A DNA stretch of 64,000 nt from Anadara kagoshimensis (lineage: Eukaryota > Mollusca > Bivalvia > Arcoida > Arcidae): positions 26,834,583 through 26,898,582 of the forward strand of contig CM037874.1 in NCBI GenBank assembly GCA_021292105.1. Reading direction: 5' to 3'. The notes below the pieces were generated by a model, which was given only the letters and a program-made list of their open reading frames with translations, was not told the origin of the DNA and did no database searches. Position 1 is the stretch's first letter; every line of letters starts with the position of its first letter. The position numbers were made by a program, and so were the translations under genes. Positions 1 through 11,472 of this stretch are shown one piece after another.

Positions 1-3000
1 AGATTCATTTGGTGTTGTCAAGAACAGGCGGGAATTTTTTGTCTTGGGACTTTGTTGTTATTGCTTTCTTGGATCACTTGGGACCACAACTTACGTAAGT
101 AGTACAGTATTAAATGTATCGTATTGAAAAAAATGGCCAAAGCATTACTGATGAGAAAGAGTATCCCAACCGGCTGTCTAGATCACGTGCTGTAAAATTA
201 ACACTGGCATAATAATTGTGTAATTTGAACAATATTTCAATTTATTCGATAGTTGGTATGATGCGAATATTCTCAATATTTGTTACTGCAACAGTGAGGT
301 ATATTAAATTTCAATATTTATACAACAAAATGTTGGCGACTCCGACGTCAGCTTTTTAAATATAATACTTTTTAAATTCTAAGAACACATATTTTGGGAA
401 ATTCTGACAAGTTATATTTTTTTAGTAAAGTTGGATATTTCATAATGCCGTATAATTACATTGTTTGTCTTTTTGACTATGCATTAAGATTTTGTGGTGT
501 CAGGTTCTATAGTGATGAATTCCTTATAAACAGGAGGTGCTTACCCTTCCGGAGCACCCGGCCTCACTTCCCTGGTGGAAGTTCGCGTGTCTAACCTAAC
601 TTGTCAGTTCCAAGGTTTTTACTTTGCTTCTGGATTGTGATTCGGAAATGGATTAGTATGTTTGTTTTTGATTATAAGTGATAATTATTACATGACTGTA
701 CACTGTATATGTAAAACTTGCAAACGAATTTTTTTCATTGAATATTTTAGGGCGGACAATATGTCATCAACTTATTAGATCGTCATGCAGCACCAATATC
801 ACTTCTATTCATTTGTTTTATTGAAGCCATTGCCGTCAATTGGTTCTATGGTAAGTGTATATATACTAGATATTTCCTATCCTAAAAACTCTTAGACAAC
901 AAACGTAACCCGGCACAACTCGATCCATGCTATGTCAGCTGACCCAATAAAATGTTGTGTTTAGTAGAGAGATGAAATCAAGATTCACTTATATCTAGAC
1001 AGTCAGTTCATGGATAATGGGGGATACCGTGGTTTTAATTCCAAGAAGGAAGCTGGACAAGATGCTTCGGGAGGGTAAGTACCTCCTGTTTAACTACCTA
1101 CGTATACACCCACCACGTATGTAATCAAAATTAAAAATGAAAAGAACATGGAACTATGAGACGTCAAATATATACAGTATAACTTTGGATACAAGGACAT
1201 CATATTTATCAACAATTTTGTATAACTGCCATGACAACTTTTTAATTTTATAATAAATAAAGTTTCCGTTTTTCTTACAGGCGTACAAAAGTTTTCAAAC
1301 GATATACGCAGTATGCTTGGTTTTGAACCTGGTATATTCTGGAAGGTGTGCTGGGTCGGGATTAGCCCAGTATGTCTGATAGTAAGTACAACTTTCTAGA
1401 CCACGTACTCAAAACATGTACATTTCATGTATCTATATAGAAGAAGTGTATCAAAATCAATTTCGTAAGTCTATCAAATTCATGGGGCTGAATGATTTAA
1501 GTTTGAATTGACTAAAAATGTAAATTTGAGTTAAGGAACACAATTTTCATCGATTTTTCATTGAGGATCTAAAATTATTCGACTTATACGAAAATTTAAT
1601 GTCTGTATCTGATTGATAACCAGACTTATTTTGGTTAAAGAAACAGTAACTCATTCTGGACTTCTTCTTCTGTTTTTAATGTTAGACTTAACCGGAAATG
1701 CTAATTATCCGTTTTAGAGATGACGGGAATCAACTCTTTTATTCATATGAAGAGTTTTAATACTTTCTGTCATCTAGAAAACTGAAACCATTGCATCTTA
1801 AGGTTCATAAAATATATCTCTGTATAATAACGCTTGTTTCTTGAATATAAATGATTGACCGTTAATAGTATTACACAATGTATTGTCAATCAACCTTTTG
1901 CAATGGAAGCACATACTTAATGGGGATTTCAAGGAATACATATACATGAATATGTCTGGTAATTTCCCTACTTGACCGGAATCATAAATTGATCACAATA
2001 TTGCAGACATCATATTGTAAATTGACATGCATAAAGTTGTAAGTTTTGAAAAAAGCTTATCGCAAGTTCAATTAGAGATTCATCTCACAAAATAGAAATA
2101 AACAAAAGGATCCGTTGGCGTTTGTTCTACGTACAACGCCGGCGTATGGATCATGGCGCGTTTCATGGCTTAGGTTCGTATCCCACTCAGAACGAATCCT
2201 AGTGTGATAAAGCCTGTCTGTTCGCTTGCCGAAGGTTGGTAGTCCGCACTACCGATTCATCCACAATCTCTGAAATGAATGTCTCGATTAAAGTAAAACT
2301 CGCTAACTTGGCCGGGGCGTAAAATACCATTGTTTGACCACTCACTCAACTAATTTAACAATTTACAAAATAACATTCACTGTTCTATCATGATATTCAC
2401 TATTTGGTATTGTGTTTCAGGCACTTTTCGTGTTGTCTATTTGGGCTTATGACGGAATGGCCCTCGAGGGATATACCTACCCAGGGTGGTCAATAGCTGT
2501 TGGTTGGTGTATAACATGTTCTTCATTAATCTGCATACCCATCTACATCGTTTACAAATTCATCACAACACCAGGAACATTTAAACAGGTAAGTCATATT
2601 TACAGTGTATCCAACACAAACATGTCGGCCGGCCCATGTCCAAATCACAACCCAACAATCAAAGTAAAAGCTTTCAAATTTTATAAACATGTGAACTTTC
2701 ATCGAGCAAGTTGGACCGGGTTCTCCGGGAGTGTATTTAATTTCAAAGTTTATAATATAATTGGTGGGTGTAGCTAGCTAAACAGGAGATGCTCACCATT
2801 TCGAAACACCGGGCCTCACTTCCCTGGTAGAAGTCCTCGTGTTTAACCTAACTTGTCAGTTTCAAAGTTTTTATATTGCTTCTGGATTGTGATTCGGGCA
2901 TGGATTTGTATGTTTGTTCGAGATTATATTTTAAAAACGTGTTCCCCGACTCCATCTTTTTTATTATTATTGCATTAAATGTGCCATATTTCAAAATCTA

Positions 3001-3602
3001 ATATATTAAGAGGCAAGTAACTCTTACACAAAGTCAACAAAGCAATCCAAATAAAACTACGAGAGCAAAAAGCAAATGGTAAGTAGCATTGGTTAGGTTT
3101 CACTTATTGTTCCCTTCTAGCACCACTCTATCACATGACTACAAACCAAACATTATATGGCGACTTAGCATTTTAGAATCTTGATTTGCAAACCATTTGA
3201 TTATTACTTTTATCATGCCATTCGAATAGCGTATCGAATAAGGCCATTACATAATCTTGAACATACATGTATATAGTTGTTGATTTAATATGATTTGTTG
3301 ACTTCAATATGGTAACTATGATAATCTTTTTTTTTTACCTTTTGCAGAAATTAATGCGCATGATCAAGCCATCGGAAATCCCTGATCACATGAGAAATGG
3401 CAGTATTTCAGGTGGATATGATAGTGGTGTTATCAATAGACATGACAGTATTGATATATCCAAACAAAAATATTTTAATGCTAATCCAAAAGTGACTAAA
3501 GTTACTTATTTCAACGAAAAAGATTCCTCACAAACAGAGGGAATAAAGCTACAAGACAGTAGTGACGCCAATTGTAACCAGAACTTCACTGAAATCATAT
3601 GA
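1..3602 (+). CDS. Serotonin-transporter-like SLC6 sodium:neurotransmitter symporter, 3' part (five exons)
   Basis: This is the C-terminal part of a Na+/Cl--coupled monoamine transporter of the plasma membrane. Exons: 1-94 (codons from base 2), 751-850, 1281-1381, 2421-2588 and 3348-3602, all with GT/AG junctions and matching phases; stop TGA at 3600-3602. The joined protein shows segments typical of the last transmembrane helices of SERT/DAT/NET: KNRREFFVLG, LIEAIAV-like FIEAIAVNWFYG, MLGFEPGIFWKVCWVGISP, and SSLICIPIYIVYKF followed by TPGTF. The phrases MLGF.PG.FW and IYIVYKFITTPGTF resemble SERT more than DAT or NET, but the ligand-binding helices lie outside the window, so the substrate is inferred. 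The cytoplasmic tail is about 80 residues, hydrophilic and rich in Ser/Asp/Asn. The 5' part of the gene lies upstream of the window. A second SLC6 gene begins at 62836 on the same strand. Confidence 0.93.
525..690 (+). repeat. R1 long-TIR element, one end
   Basis: This is one copy of the most frequent dispersed repeat of the window, called R1 here. Its recognisable core reads AACAGGAGGTGCTTACCC, then CTTCCCTGGTGGAAGTTC, then a tail with TTGTGATTCGGA and TATGTTTGTTTTTGA. It lies in an intron of the transporter gene. The 44890-45270 copy shows that this segment is a terminal inverted repeat. Confidence 0.75.
1021..1235 (-). repeat. R1 element, diverged copy
   Basis: This is a minus-strand R1 copy. 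It has the terminal part (AAGGAAGCTGG...GGGAGGGTAAG), the CACCTCCTGTTTAGCTA-like stretch, and the inner part (GAACATGGAACTATGAGACG, then ACAAGGACATCATATTTATC). It fills most of the intron between the second and third exons seen here. Confidence 0.65.
2130..2330 (+). repeat. Possible tRNA-derived SINE (weak)
   Basis: This intron segment is GC-richer than its surroundings and contains GGTTCGTATCC, similar to a pol III B box, preceded by a weak A-box-like stretch. No second copy was recognised in the window, so the SINE call is tentative. Confidence 0.3.
2765..2935 (+). repeat. R1 element, one end
   Basis: R1 copy with GTGTAGCTAGCTAAACAGGA, the TCCCTGGTAGAAGTCC core and the terminal TATGTTTGTTC. 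It lies in the last intron of the transporter gene. Confidence 0.75.
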
Positions 3603-3702
3603 TATCATGTCATACAATGATGTTTTAATTTTTATGAGCTGCAATATGTATCGGATTCCACATTAAAGATGGCGAGATATTTGACTTTGTAAGAAAATTA
3701 TA

Positions 3703-4049
3703 CCCAGTGCAGACCTATCGAAAGTTTAATACTGCACTGAGGCAACGCATAAGTACATCACTTCCTGTCCCCTCGTTTGATGTACGAAAGCATTTTGGCA
3801 GATGCTGTCTATTTCTTAGGAGCTCTTAGTCACTCCCTAGTCTAGGCCGATTTGTACAGAGCTTAATTAAAGTTAATCAGTGATTAAACCTTTTTGCAAA
3901 TCATATATCACTGTGCTATTTATGGTTTAATTAATGATTAACTCTAATCATGCTTTGTACAACTCGGCCAAGATCTCGGCCACTTGGAAGCCGAGTTCCA
4001 ACTCTTTTTCGTTAGCTCAGTGATAGACGTTCGACAGGTCTGCACTATA
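3703..4049. mobile_element. M1 MITE (CAGACCTGTCGAAAGTTTAA ends)
   Basis: The element is bounded by GCAGACCTATCGAAAGTTTA on the left and its inverse ending TCGACAGGTCTGCACTAT on the right. The same ends recur at 14124, 14940, 27517, 29482, 31243 and 63064, defining a short non-autonomous DNA transposon family called M1 here. This copy contains a second palindromic insertion at 3846-3972. Confidence 0.75.
3846..3972. repeat. Palindrome nested in the M1 MITE
   Basis: The left arm GGCCGATTTGTACAGAGCTT and the right arm, the inverse of GGCCGAGTTGTACAAAGCAT, are separated by AT-rich sequence that itself pairs (TTAATTAAAGTTAATCA / TGATTAACTCTAATCA). It looks like a short MITE inserted into the larger one. 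Confidence 0.65.
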
Positions 4050-4327
4050 CGTACGAACGGCCATGTTAAAATGAGGATTATTTACATTAAAACGAACGAT
4101 AGAACAATCGTGTATATAAAATGTATCTCAAAGCATTCGTTGTGGAGTCAATTGAAAACAAAAGGAAATACGATAATATTTTCCATGTTCATGTTGTAAA
4201 TTGTTTGACCTCCGGTTCGGATTAGTTAAATGTTTTATAGTTCATATGAGTGAATTTGTCCAGGATACTGTTAAATATGGTATATATTAACAACTCAAAA
4301 ATAAAATTAAAATTCAACGACATTTGC

Positions 4328-4329
<2 letters not shown>

Positions 4330-4367
<38 letters not shown>
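4330..4367. repeat. (TA)n microsatellite
   Basis: An uninterrupted TA run of about 19 units. Short open frames reading through it in both directions are artefacts. Confidence 0.95.
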
Positions 4368-4370
<3 letters not shown>

Positions 4371-5508
4371 CAGATACTATGGCTTTACATAGAGATAAAG
4401 AACATTTCAAAACATTTTGTAATTCATTTTGGTGATCATATAACCTACGTTCTTACAACCGATGGATTTAGATTGTTCAATAAAATTGATCATCTACAGT
4501 GACACGTAATTAAATAAATACAATGTAGATAAATATATAAATATTATAATAATCATTATTTCTTAAAATAATGATTATTATTTGATTGCACTACTTGTCA
4601 CTGAAGGCAATATGTTTTAGCATTTTTTTCTCATTAAAACAGTCTCATCAAGATTTTTATAGCTACATGCACATGTTGTATATTTTATATTCCGGAAGTT
4701 AATGGTGTTTTTATGCTGGGCGGGTGTAAGTTTTGTACTGCAAATCGGAAAATTTTCAGGGCCATTTTAATTTTTGCACATATATTTTAATTCATCTTTC
4801 GCATTATCAAATAGCATTAATAATATTAGATCTGAATATTCAAGATAATTTATTTACCTTTTTTTTATTCATCAGAATTTTACAAAGGCGACAATTTTCC
4901 CATTTACAGTAGTGTTAACACTCAGAGAGATCAAATGTAATTAAGAAAAGATATATTTCGTGTTTTGTTTGTAAAATATCATAATAGTAACAGGGTATTT
5001 GTATGATTTTTATTTCCCTTTGTCTCTGTCTTAATTGTTTGATTACGCAAAATATATCAGATCCGTCATGATTGTTTTTAGAATTTTTGAACATATTTTT
5101 ATAACATACCGGTACACTGACAGGTAATAAAGGTTTGTTTTCTTCATATTACAAAATACATAATCTGAAAAATTTTAATTTTAGGATGGAATTTAAGTTT
5201 TTATCTCACATGCTACCTCAAGGTATTTTTAAATCTTTTGTTTTTCATCATTTATTTTACAATGTTTTAATTGTCATGCTGTATTATTTCGTTTTCAGTT
5301 TTTCTAAACTGATCATGAAAACTCTTTACAAAATATAGTTGTTTAAACCCAAAGAGAAGCATTAAAGATACTATGTACAGAATAGCCATATACCATTTGT
5401 TTTTAATTTTATTTTTAAATGGACTTATACAATGATATTTAATGATAGCGTTTAATATAAAATGGTATATGACAGACTGATTCAAATGTACATATTTTAA
5501 GGCATTTC

Positions 5509-5509
<1 letters not shown>

Positions 5510-5539
<30 letters not shown>

Positions 5540-5540
5540 G
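5510..5540. repeat. (GA)n microsatellite
   Basis: An AGAGAGAG run with one interruption. Confidence 0.9.
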
Positions 5541-6490
5541 ATGTAAAATAAATCCAATTACACTGATCCTTATCGTTTCTGGACTTATACAAAATGTTAT
5601 CACAAGTTGTAATTGATATCTTTTTAATCAAAATAATTTAACAGGATTTTATGATTGTCTATCAATAAGATATTGTAAGATTTTTTGCATTAATATTACA
5701 AAAATTGGTTTAGAATTCTCAATTTTGTCGTCTATGAACCTACAATGTAATCATTTAAGGTGTCAAATATCACAGTATGTACCGTGTACGTACTGTACTC
5801 TGTTTTTAATGCAACAGTATCATTATGAAGGATGGGTCCAGTTTTACAAAAAATTCTTCACCAAGATTTTCGTTTTCTTAAGTTTTTTTTTTTTAATTTT
5901 AATAATTTTGTTAATCATTAAGAAATTTAGGAACTCTTTATAATTTTTCTTATACGTTCAGAAATTTAGGAATTCCCAATTTTCATTTTGAAGATTACTT
6001 CAAGCTTCTTTATTTATATTTTCAAACGTGTTCATTCTGTAGTTCCAAAAGAGTATTGTCAAAATTTGCTAAGTGTAAGAAATTTAAGTTAAGGAAAATA
6101 CTTCAAGCTTCTTTATTTATATATTTTAAAAAGTGTTTATTCCGTAGTTCCAGAGAAAGATATTTCCAAAATTTGCTAAGTTTAAGTATGAGGAAAAATC
6201 TTAGTTAAGAAATCACAGTTAAAGTTGGACCAGGTGATCACTTAAAAGGAATTATAAGATATAAAATTTGTGATATATTGTTTTCATGTTGCATGACGTT
6301 GTTTGTACATTTTGTTTTTAGACATAGATCATTATACTGTGGTCTTATATTGTTTTATCAATGGTGCTTCATTTGTTAAGAGATATGTTGTACAGAATGT
6401 TCTATATGATTTATTTTCATGAATCAATAAAAAACATTTTTAAAATTATTTTCATTGTTTTATTCATTGGCACAATACAGATGTATTTGT

Positions 6491-6669
6491 ACAGTAAAAC
6501 CTGTCTATAAAGGCCATTCAAAGGAACCTGTAAATGTTGCCTTTATGGACAGGTGGTCTTACAGGTTAAATTAAGCTGAATCAAAAGCGATTGGGATAAG
6601 TTTTTGCTGGTCTCTCAAAGCAGTTGGTTCTTATACAGAGATTATTTGTAAGGCAGGTTTGACTGCATG
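6491..6669. mobile_element. Short CAGTAAAACCTG-ended MITE (mariner/pogo-like)
   Basis: The left end is ACAGTAAAACCTGTCTATAA; the right end is roughly its inverse (GTAAGGCAGGTTTGACTG). The interior contains a further inverted pair (CTATAAAGGCC / GGACAGGTGG). CAGT-type ends resemble pogo/Tigger-type mariner relatives. A better preserved relative lies at 31892-32081. Confidence 0.55.
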
Positions 6670-6861
6670 TAGAAAAAAGAGAAAAGATTGAACTACAGTA
6701 ATTGAAATTGATGACAAAATGTATGACAGTAGTTGATTTTAGAACGAAAAACTCGAAATCTCAGCTGTAGAGAAGTATCTCAAAGACTGAAGTAATGGCA
6801 GGGACGTACACCCCCTTAAGATTATTTCACGTATACAGGGGCTTTTGGTACTAATGGTACT

Positions 6862-7012
6862 AGTTCTCAGATAGTAGAAGAAAGCAACTGACTTTCATCA
6901 ACCCAAATGAAAAAACTCCTCACACTTGGGTCTTTTACCGTTGGAGAGGCGTACCTATGAGACGAGAGCCAAGCTAAACCTTTAGACCACTCGGCCACCG
7001 AGGTTACTGGAT
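6862..7012 (-). repeat. tRNA-headed SINE-like fragment
   Basis: Read on the minus strand the head is GGTGGCCGAGTGGTCTAAAGG, as in a type II (Leu/Ser) tRNA A-box arm. CGTCTCATAGGTACGCCTCT follows, but no clear B box remains. I interpret it as a decayed SINE and not a working tRNA gene. Confidence 0.45.
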
Positions 7013-7204
7013 TCAACAAAGAAAATGAGGATTTTTTTCTGGCAACCCCCACAAATGAATAAAGTATCAACTTGAAAGTGTTGATAATAAATGCTGTAAG
7101 ATTTTACAAAGTTTCTTCTGACTGTGGGCATCAACTTAGTCCTTATCCTGAATTGTTTGAGGGAAAACGTTGACAGCAGTTTGTAAAATGCAAATCCGGT
7201 TTGG

Positions 7205-7550
7205 AGCCTAATAATATATTTGGCTGATTAAATGGGGCTTTACGTCCAACATGCCAAGTCAAGAATATATCACTTCTATAGAGGCGTCATAACCTTTATA
7301 TGAAACTAGAACTACATGTACTGTCTCTTGAGGGCAAAATACAACCCCCGCCTAACATTGACCTCGTGACCGTAACCTTTGACTTATGTACATAAATTTG
7401 GTATGCGACACATAGTATCATGTGGGTTTACATTTGTGTCAAGTTTGATAAAAATCCATCCATAGACATATGGAGCGGACATCTTATTAGGACTGACAAC
7501 CAGATCAGACGGACAGATCCCCATATACCCCCTAAACTTCGTCTGCGCTG
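7205..7550. repeat. SINE tail fragment plus an older dispersed repeat
   Basis: 7212-7300 matches the tail of the SINE at 40045-40384 (TTTACGTCC...AATATATCACTTCTATAGAG). 7320-7550 holds TGACCTCGTGACCGTAACCT, then CAAGTTTGATAAAAATCCAT and GACATATGGAGCGGAC, which recur at 28735-29000. No gene is seen from here to 9567. Confidence 0.55.
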
Positions 7551-8233
7551 GGTATTATGACAAATGATTACCATTGCCTGCAATTCGTCCAGGTCAATAT
7601 GCAGAAGGGTTCTTTAATGTACCACACATTGCATGACATTAGGCTGCAGCGCATCCGCTTTTCGGGTCTTCTCCGAAGGACCCAATATATACATGAAGTA
7701 GTAAAACATCTTGGTACACAGATCTGGAGCGATATTTTCGAGGTATTATTCTAGGTCAAAGTTTAAAGACAAGGTATCGGCATGCTCTTAATATTATCTA
7801 TTCATAATTGTGACCTAAATACACATACGCACGACTTCCTAATTTCACGATACCAGGCTGATCAGTAAATATTCAACATGCATGTATGTAAACCATAGAG
7901 AGTTTTAAGCAGGTAAATTTGATTTTTGTTTTTAAAGAACTTTTTTTGAAAAAAAAATATTTCGTCCTTAACTTGCATTAGAACCGTAACTTCAAGGACT
8001 TTTGGCCTAAACAGATTCATAGACAACGAATTTGTTTTTAATCTGTAATATTGCGTATATATATACACATGATACATGAGATAAGGTGACACTTAAATAT
8101 TACAAACTATAAAGCAACATTCCAAAATGATGTACCATAGTAGGGTAACCCAGACTTACCAAGAAAAAGAGAAATACATGAGAATATTCATACTGAATAA
8201 TACGTGATGGGAAATGGTGGGAATGGGACTTTA

Positions 8234-8355
8234 TTTATTTTCTACTTATATTATAGAGTTATTGAACTGATATTGTGAAATATTTTCTCGAGTCAACTCA
8301 GGACAATTTTTCACAATATCAGTTCAATAACCCTTTTATTATATAGAAAAATAAA
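8234..8355. repeat. Long imperfect palindrome (MITE-like)
   Basis: The arms 8234-8280 and 8309-8355 are near-perfect inverses (TATTGAACTGATATTGTGAAA against TTTCACAATATCAGTTCAATA), with a loop of about 28 bp. The RNA would form a hairpin of about 45 bp. Confidence 0.8.
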
Positions 8356-8807
8356 TTTCGTTTACTTCCCTCTATTATTTTATCTGAAAATACCATTTTG
8401 TTTTACAATCCATATTATTGCACTAGTTCTTGTACTAGTGCAATACGACAACAACACAGCGTTGACGTCTTCAACCATGTAACAACAATCGTATGACGTC
8501 ATAAACGACAGCGTCGTGTGACAAAGCGTGCAATATAAAAACTGATTAGGGAAACCTCGGACTGAAACAAAATTTGCGTGCAAATATCGATATTTATTAC
8601 ACGCTAACATCTCGGGATTTATCGTTTAATTTTTATGCGATGCATATATTGTTATATAATAATATCATTTATTTTCTTGAATATTGTAATTGTATTACAG
8701 ATATGGTGGTACTAAAAGCAATAACATTTTTGTTGATTAACACACATATATACGTTAGCTAGAAACGGCTACTCTCGATACCATAGATACTAGGTTGTTT
8801 TGTAGAA

Positions 8808-8811
8808 AATA

Positions 8812-8846
<35 letters not shown>

Positions 8847-9022
8847 ATGATGATCAATGATGTTGATGATGGTGGTGTTGGCGGTAGTGGCGATGATGAT
8901 GATGATGAGGAGGAGGAGGATGGGAGGACGAGGGGAGGGGGAGGAGGAGGAGGAGGACGATGGGGAGGGGGAAGTAGGAGGAGGAGGAGGGAAGTAGGAG
9001 TAGGAGAAGGAGGAGGAGGTTG
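8808..9022. repeat. (AAAT)n microsatellite and a purine-rich tract
   Basis: An AAAT array at about 8811-8848 is followed by GATGAT repeats and then a GGA/GAGGAGG-rich strand to 9022. Minus-strand frames rich in Pro/Ser here are low-complexity artefacts. Confidence 0.9.
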
Positions 9023-9106
9023 ATAAGGCAAAATCATCAATGTACACATATACATGTACCTCGTGCATGTAACTATCAATAGTTCGATGTTCACTTTTAT
9101 TTGCTA

Positions 9107-9300
9107 TACTAGACTATAGGCAAACATCATTGACCTGCCAGCTAGACCTTTCATTAGGAATATTCATATGCGACGACCCACCGGATTTGCAGTTAATACA
9201 TAAACCAGACATGTTAGCCATGATCTGTGTTAAGTTCCGAATGTATTAATACAATGGTTCATAATAAATGTTTAAATTAAAGGACGAACGGACTACGTAA
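9107..9300. repeat. Fragment of the M3 MITE family
   Basis: TAGGCAAACATCATTGACCT followed by CTAGACCTTTCATTAGG matches the ends of the elements at 9315-9552 and 18195-18442. I could not find the opposite end of this piece, so it is called a fragment. Confidence 0.5.
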
Positions 9301-9314
9301 ATGTACACCTATGA

Positions 9315-9552
9315 TATAGTCTAACAACACTGACGTGTCCGGTTGACCTTTCAGCAAGGCTATGCATATATGAGAATTTATGACCACCTAATAAACCGCT
9401 GGTGATAGTTAATTCATGACCAGCGTTTGTTTTAGTGTTACTCATTCTGTAAACGAAAATATACGCGTGATCTCTATATATAATATTTTGGTTTGTAATA
9501 ATTATTTAAGATAAAGTTCAAACGGGTAGGTCAATGCTGTTTGCGTACACCG
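9315..9552. mobile_element. M3 MITE directly upstream of the LU-lectin gene
   Basis: The left end is TAGTCTAACAACACTGACGT with GGTTGACCTTTC after it. The right end is the inverse (AAGTTCAAACGGGTAGGTCAATGCTGTTTGC, shown in parts). The right end stops about 16 bp before the predicted start codon at 9568, so any proximal promoter or 5'UTR must lie inside or beyond this element. Confidence 0.6.
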
Positions 9553-9567
9553 TTCCAATGATTTGCA

Positions 9568-9607
9568 ATGTGGATATTATGTATGCTGTTGTTGTTATTG
9601 TTCTCCG
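9568..9607 (+). CDS. Signal-peptide exon of the LU-lectin gene
   Basis: This 40-nt exon is too short for standard ORF finding. ATG at 9568 gives MWILCMLLLLLFS and ends in phase 1 before GTAATA. Its last base completes GGT (Gly) with the next exon, which begins in the matching phase. The hydrophobic core followed by small residues (SGLSGTG) fits a cleavable signal peptide. A later in-frame ATG (codon 6) would give a shorter core, so the upstream one was chosen. Confidence 0.75.
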
Positions 9608-11416
9608 GTAATACTTTTGCAGAGTAAATTGCCAGTCCAGTTTTATATAAGGGTGTGTGTAATATAAGATGACAGAGTAGAATTTACTTCGGCTATTTTA
9701 TTTTGCGCTCATCAGTTTTACCTTTTATAATTTAATTTGTCCTCTACCAAATTGCCGATTTTAAGCCAGTTTTTTTGGTTATTCTGCTGCTGCTGCTGCT
9801 GTTGTTGTTGTTGTTGTGGTTATATCCGCCATTCTAATATTCTATTGTTCATTCAGGTCTCTCTGGTACTGGTCCATTATGTGTAGAATGCGATAATGTT
9901 GTCCAACCAAGAGATTGTAACCGTGTCACTGTTTGTGGAGAACATGAGGTACACAATTGTTTATATTTTATAAATTAATAAACTTTTTTTAAAATTTTGT
10001 TTTGGTTACTAATAATGAGCTCGGTTAAGAATTCAAACAGAATGTGGTTGAAAAGGCATTGAGGTGTAATTTCATACGTTGAAAAATGTCCCATTTGTCA
10101 TTAAAACCGCCTTTCAGTATTCATATTCGCGTTGTCTTCAAACGACATACCGAGGATCAGCCTACTATATTGTTCAACTGTATGACATAAAATTATATTC
10201 ATATGTACAACAAGGAATGTTTTAATTCAAAATAATTTAACCAGTGTGTTGTTCTTAATATCGAGTGGAGTAAAATGGAGTTTGATGTCTCAGTCAATAT
10301 TTTTTCACTAATACCAAGGCTGAATCTAGCGCCAGCAAACCAGTGTTTATAGAAATTACAATTATGATTAAACTGTTTGACCATTTTTTAAATATGACAT
10401 ATGATTTATGTTCATTTGATCAGTCACACCACATGCATGTGCATGCATATGTTTTCAAAGATAATAGTTTATGTGCAAACGTTTTAATAACGCTGTTATG
10501 TACTACATTTTATTTATTAGTTTTTAAAATGTTTTATTCAAAAGAAGTACATTGCATAATTTTTAACTTTTGAATGGTATTAAAAATATATATATTAAAA
10601 TATATAAGTAGCACATGTAAAAAGCGATACATAGCTTTTCAGTTTTATCTACTTATCTATTTATCAAATTAAATTATTATTTATTTATTTTTAGAGTTGT
10701 TCTGTAGAGTTATTAATAACAACAAGTGGCATAAGATTTTACAAAGTGGGATGCAAAGCCAACGATGTAAGAAATTTTTTTTTCCTTTTCGGTAAAACAG
10801 AAGAAATTTGAATATACCTTAAAATATGTTTTGGACAAAAATACATCTTTGGCAGTAAATGTGGTCAAGTTTTTACGTTTATCTTACGGTAACGTTACGA
10901 TTACGTCACAACGTAAGGAACACCTGTGTGATAAAGTTACCGTAGCGACGTCAGATATTCGATTTTGAAGACAATATATATACATTTCTAGAATCACAAG
11001 AAAATGTTCTTTCAGGATATGATAAAAACTCAGAATCGATACTTTATTTCATAAGGGTCGTCTTGTCATAAAGCAGCTCATTTAATCTGAAACAGAGTTT
11101 AAAACAGTTAAGCATTACAAATGTAAATATTGACGATTTTATGCAGATATGCTACCACAAAACAAGAAGCAGTCATGAGACCGAGTTCTGCTTGGAATGC
11201 TGTAAAGACGAGAAGCTTTGTAACAGAAAGGGATGTGGAGCTTCAGGTAACGAAATATATAATGTGACATTGGGAACTATTTTATCAGTTGTCCACCCAG
11301 GTGGACGCTTTCTCGTTAGCGTGTTCAATTCTTTTTTAGTTTCCTTTTCTTGATTGTTTTGGCTGTTGGCAAATCCTAATGAATTTTTCAACCAAAGCCT
11401 GTTTTGATTTCAGCTG

Positions 11417-11472
<56 letters not shown>

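Larger units (their letters stand above)
3603..6490. other. 3'UTR/intergenic stretch after the transporter gene
   Basis: No coding region is recognised here. The stretch is strongly AT-rich and probably includes the transporter 3'UTR. AATAAA motifs occur near 4481 and 6426; the second, after a run of unique sequence, could be a distal polyadenylation signal. It holds the MITE at 3703-4049, a TA microsatellite and a GA microsatellite. Two similar 60-70 bp segments with CAAGCTTCTTTATTTATAT lie at about 6000 and 6105, a small direct repeat. Confidence 0.5.

Noticed and set aside
2412-2777. Continuous open frame through the transporter exon and beyond
   Set aside because: The real exon is 2421-2588; the remainder is intron read-through past GTAAGT.
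4222-4435. Two open frames with Tyr-Ile repeats
   Set aside because: They are translations of the TA microsatellite.
8759-9094. Minus-strand open frames rich in Pro and Ser
   Set aside because: They come from the GGA/GAGG purine tract and the AAAT array; low complexity, with no domain or splice context.
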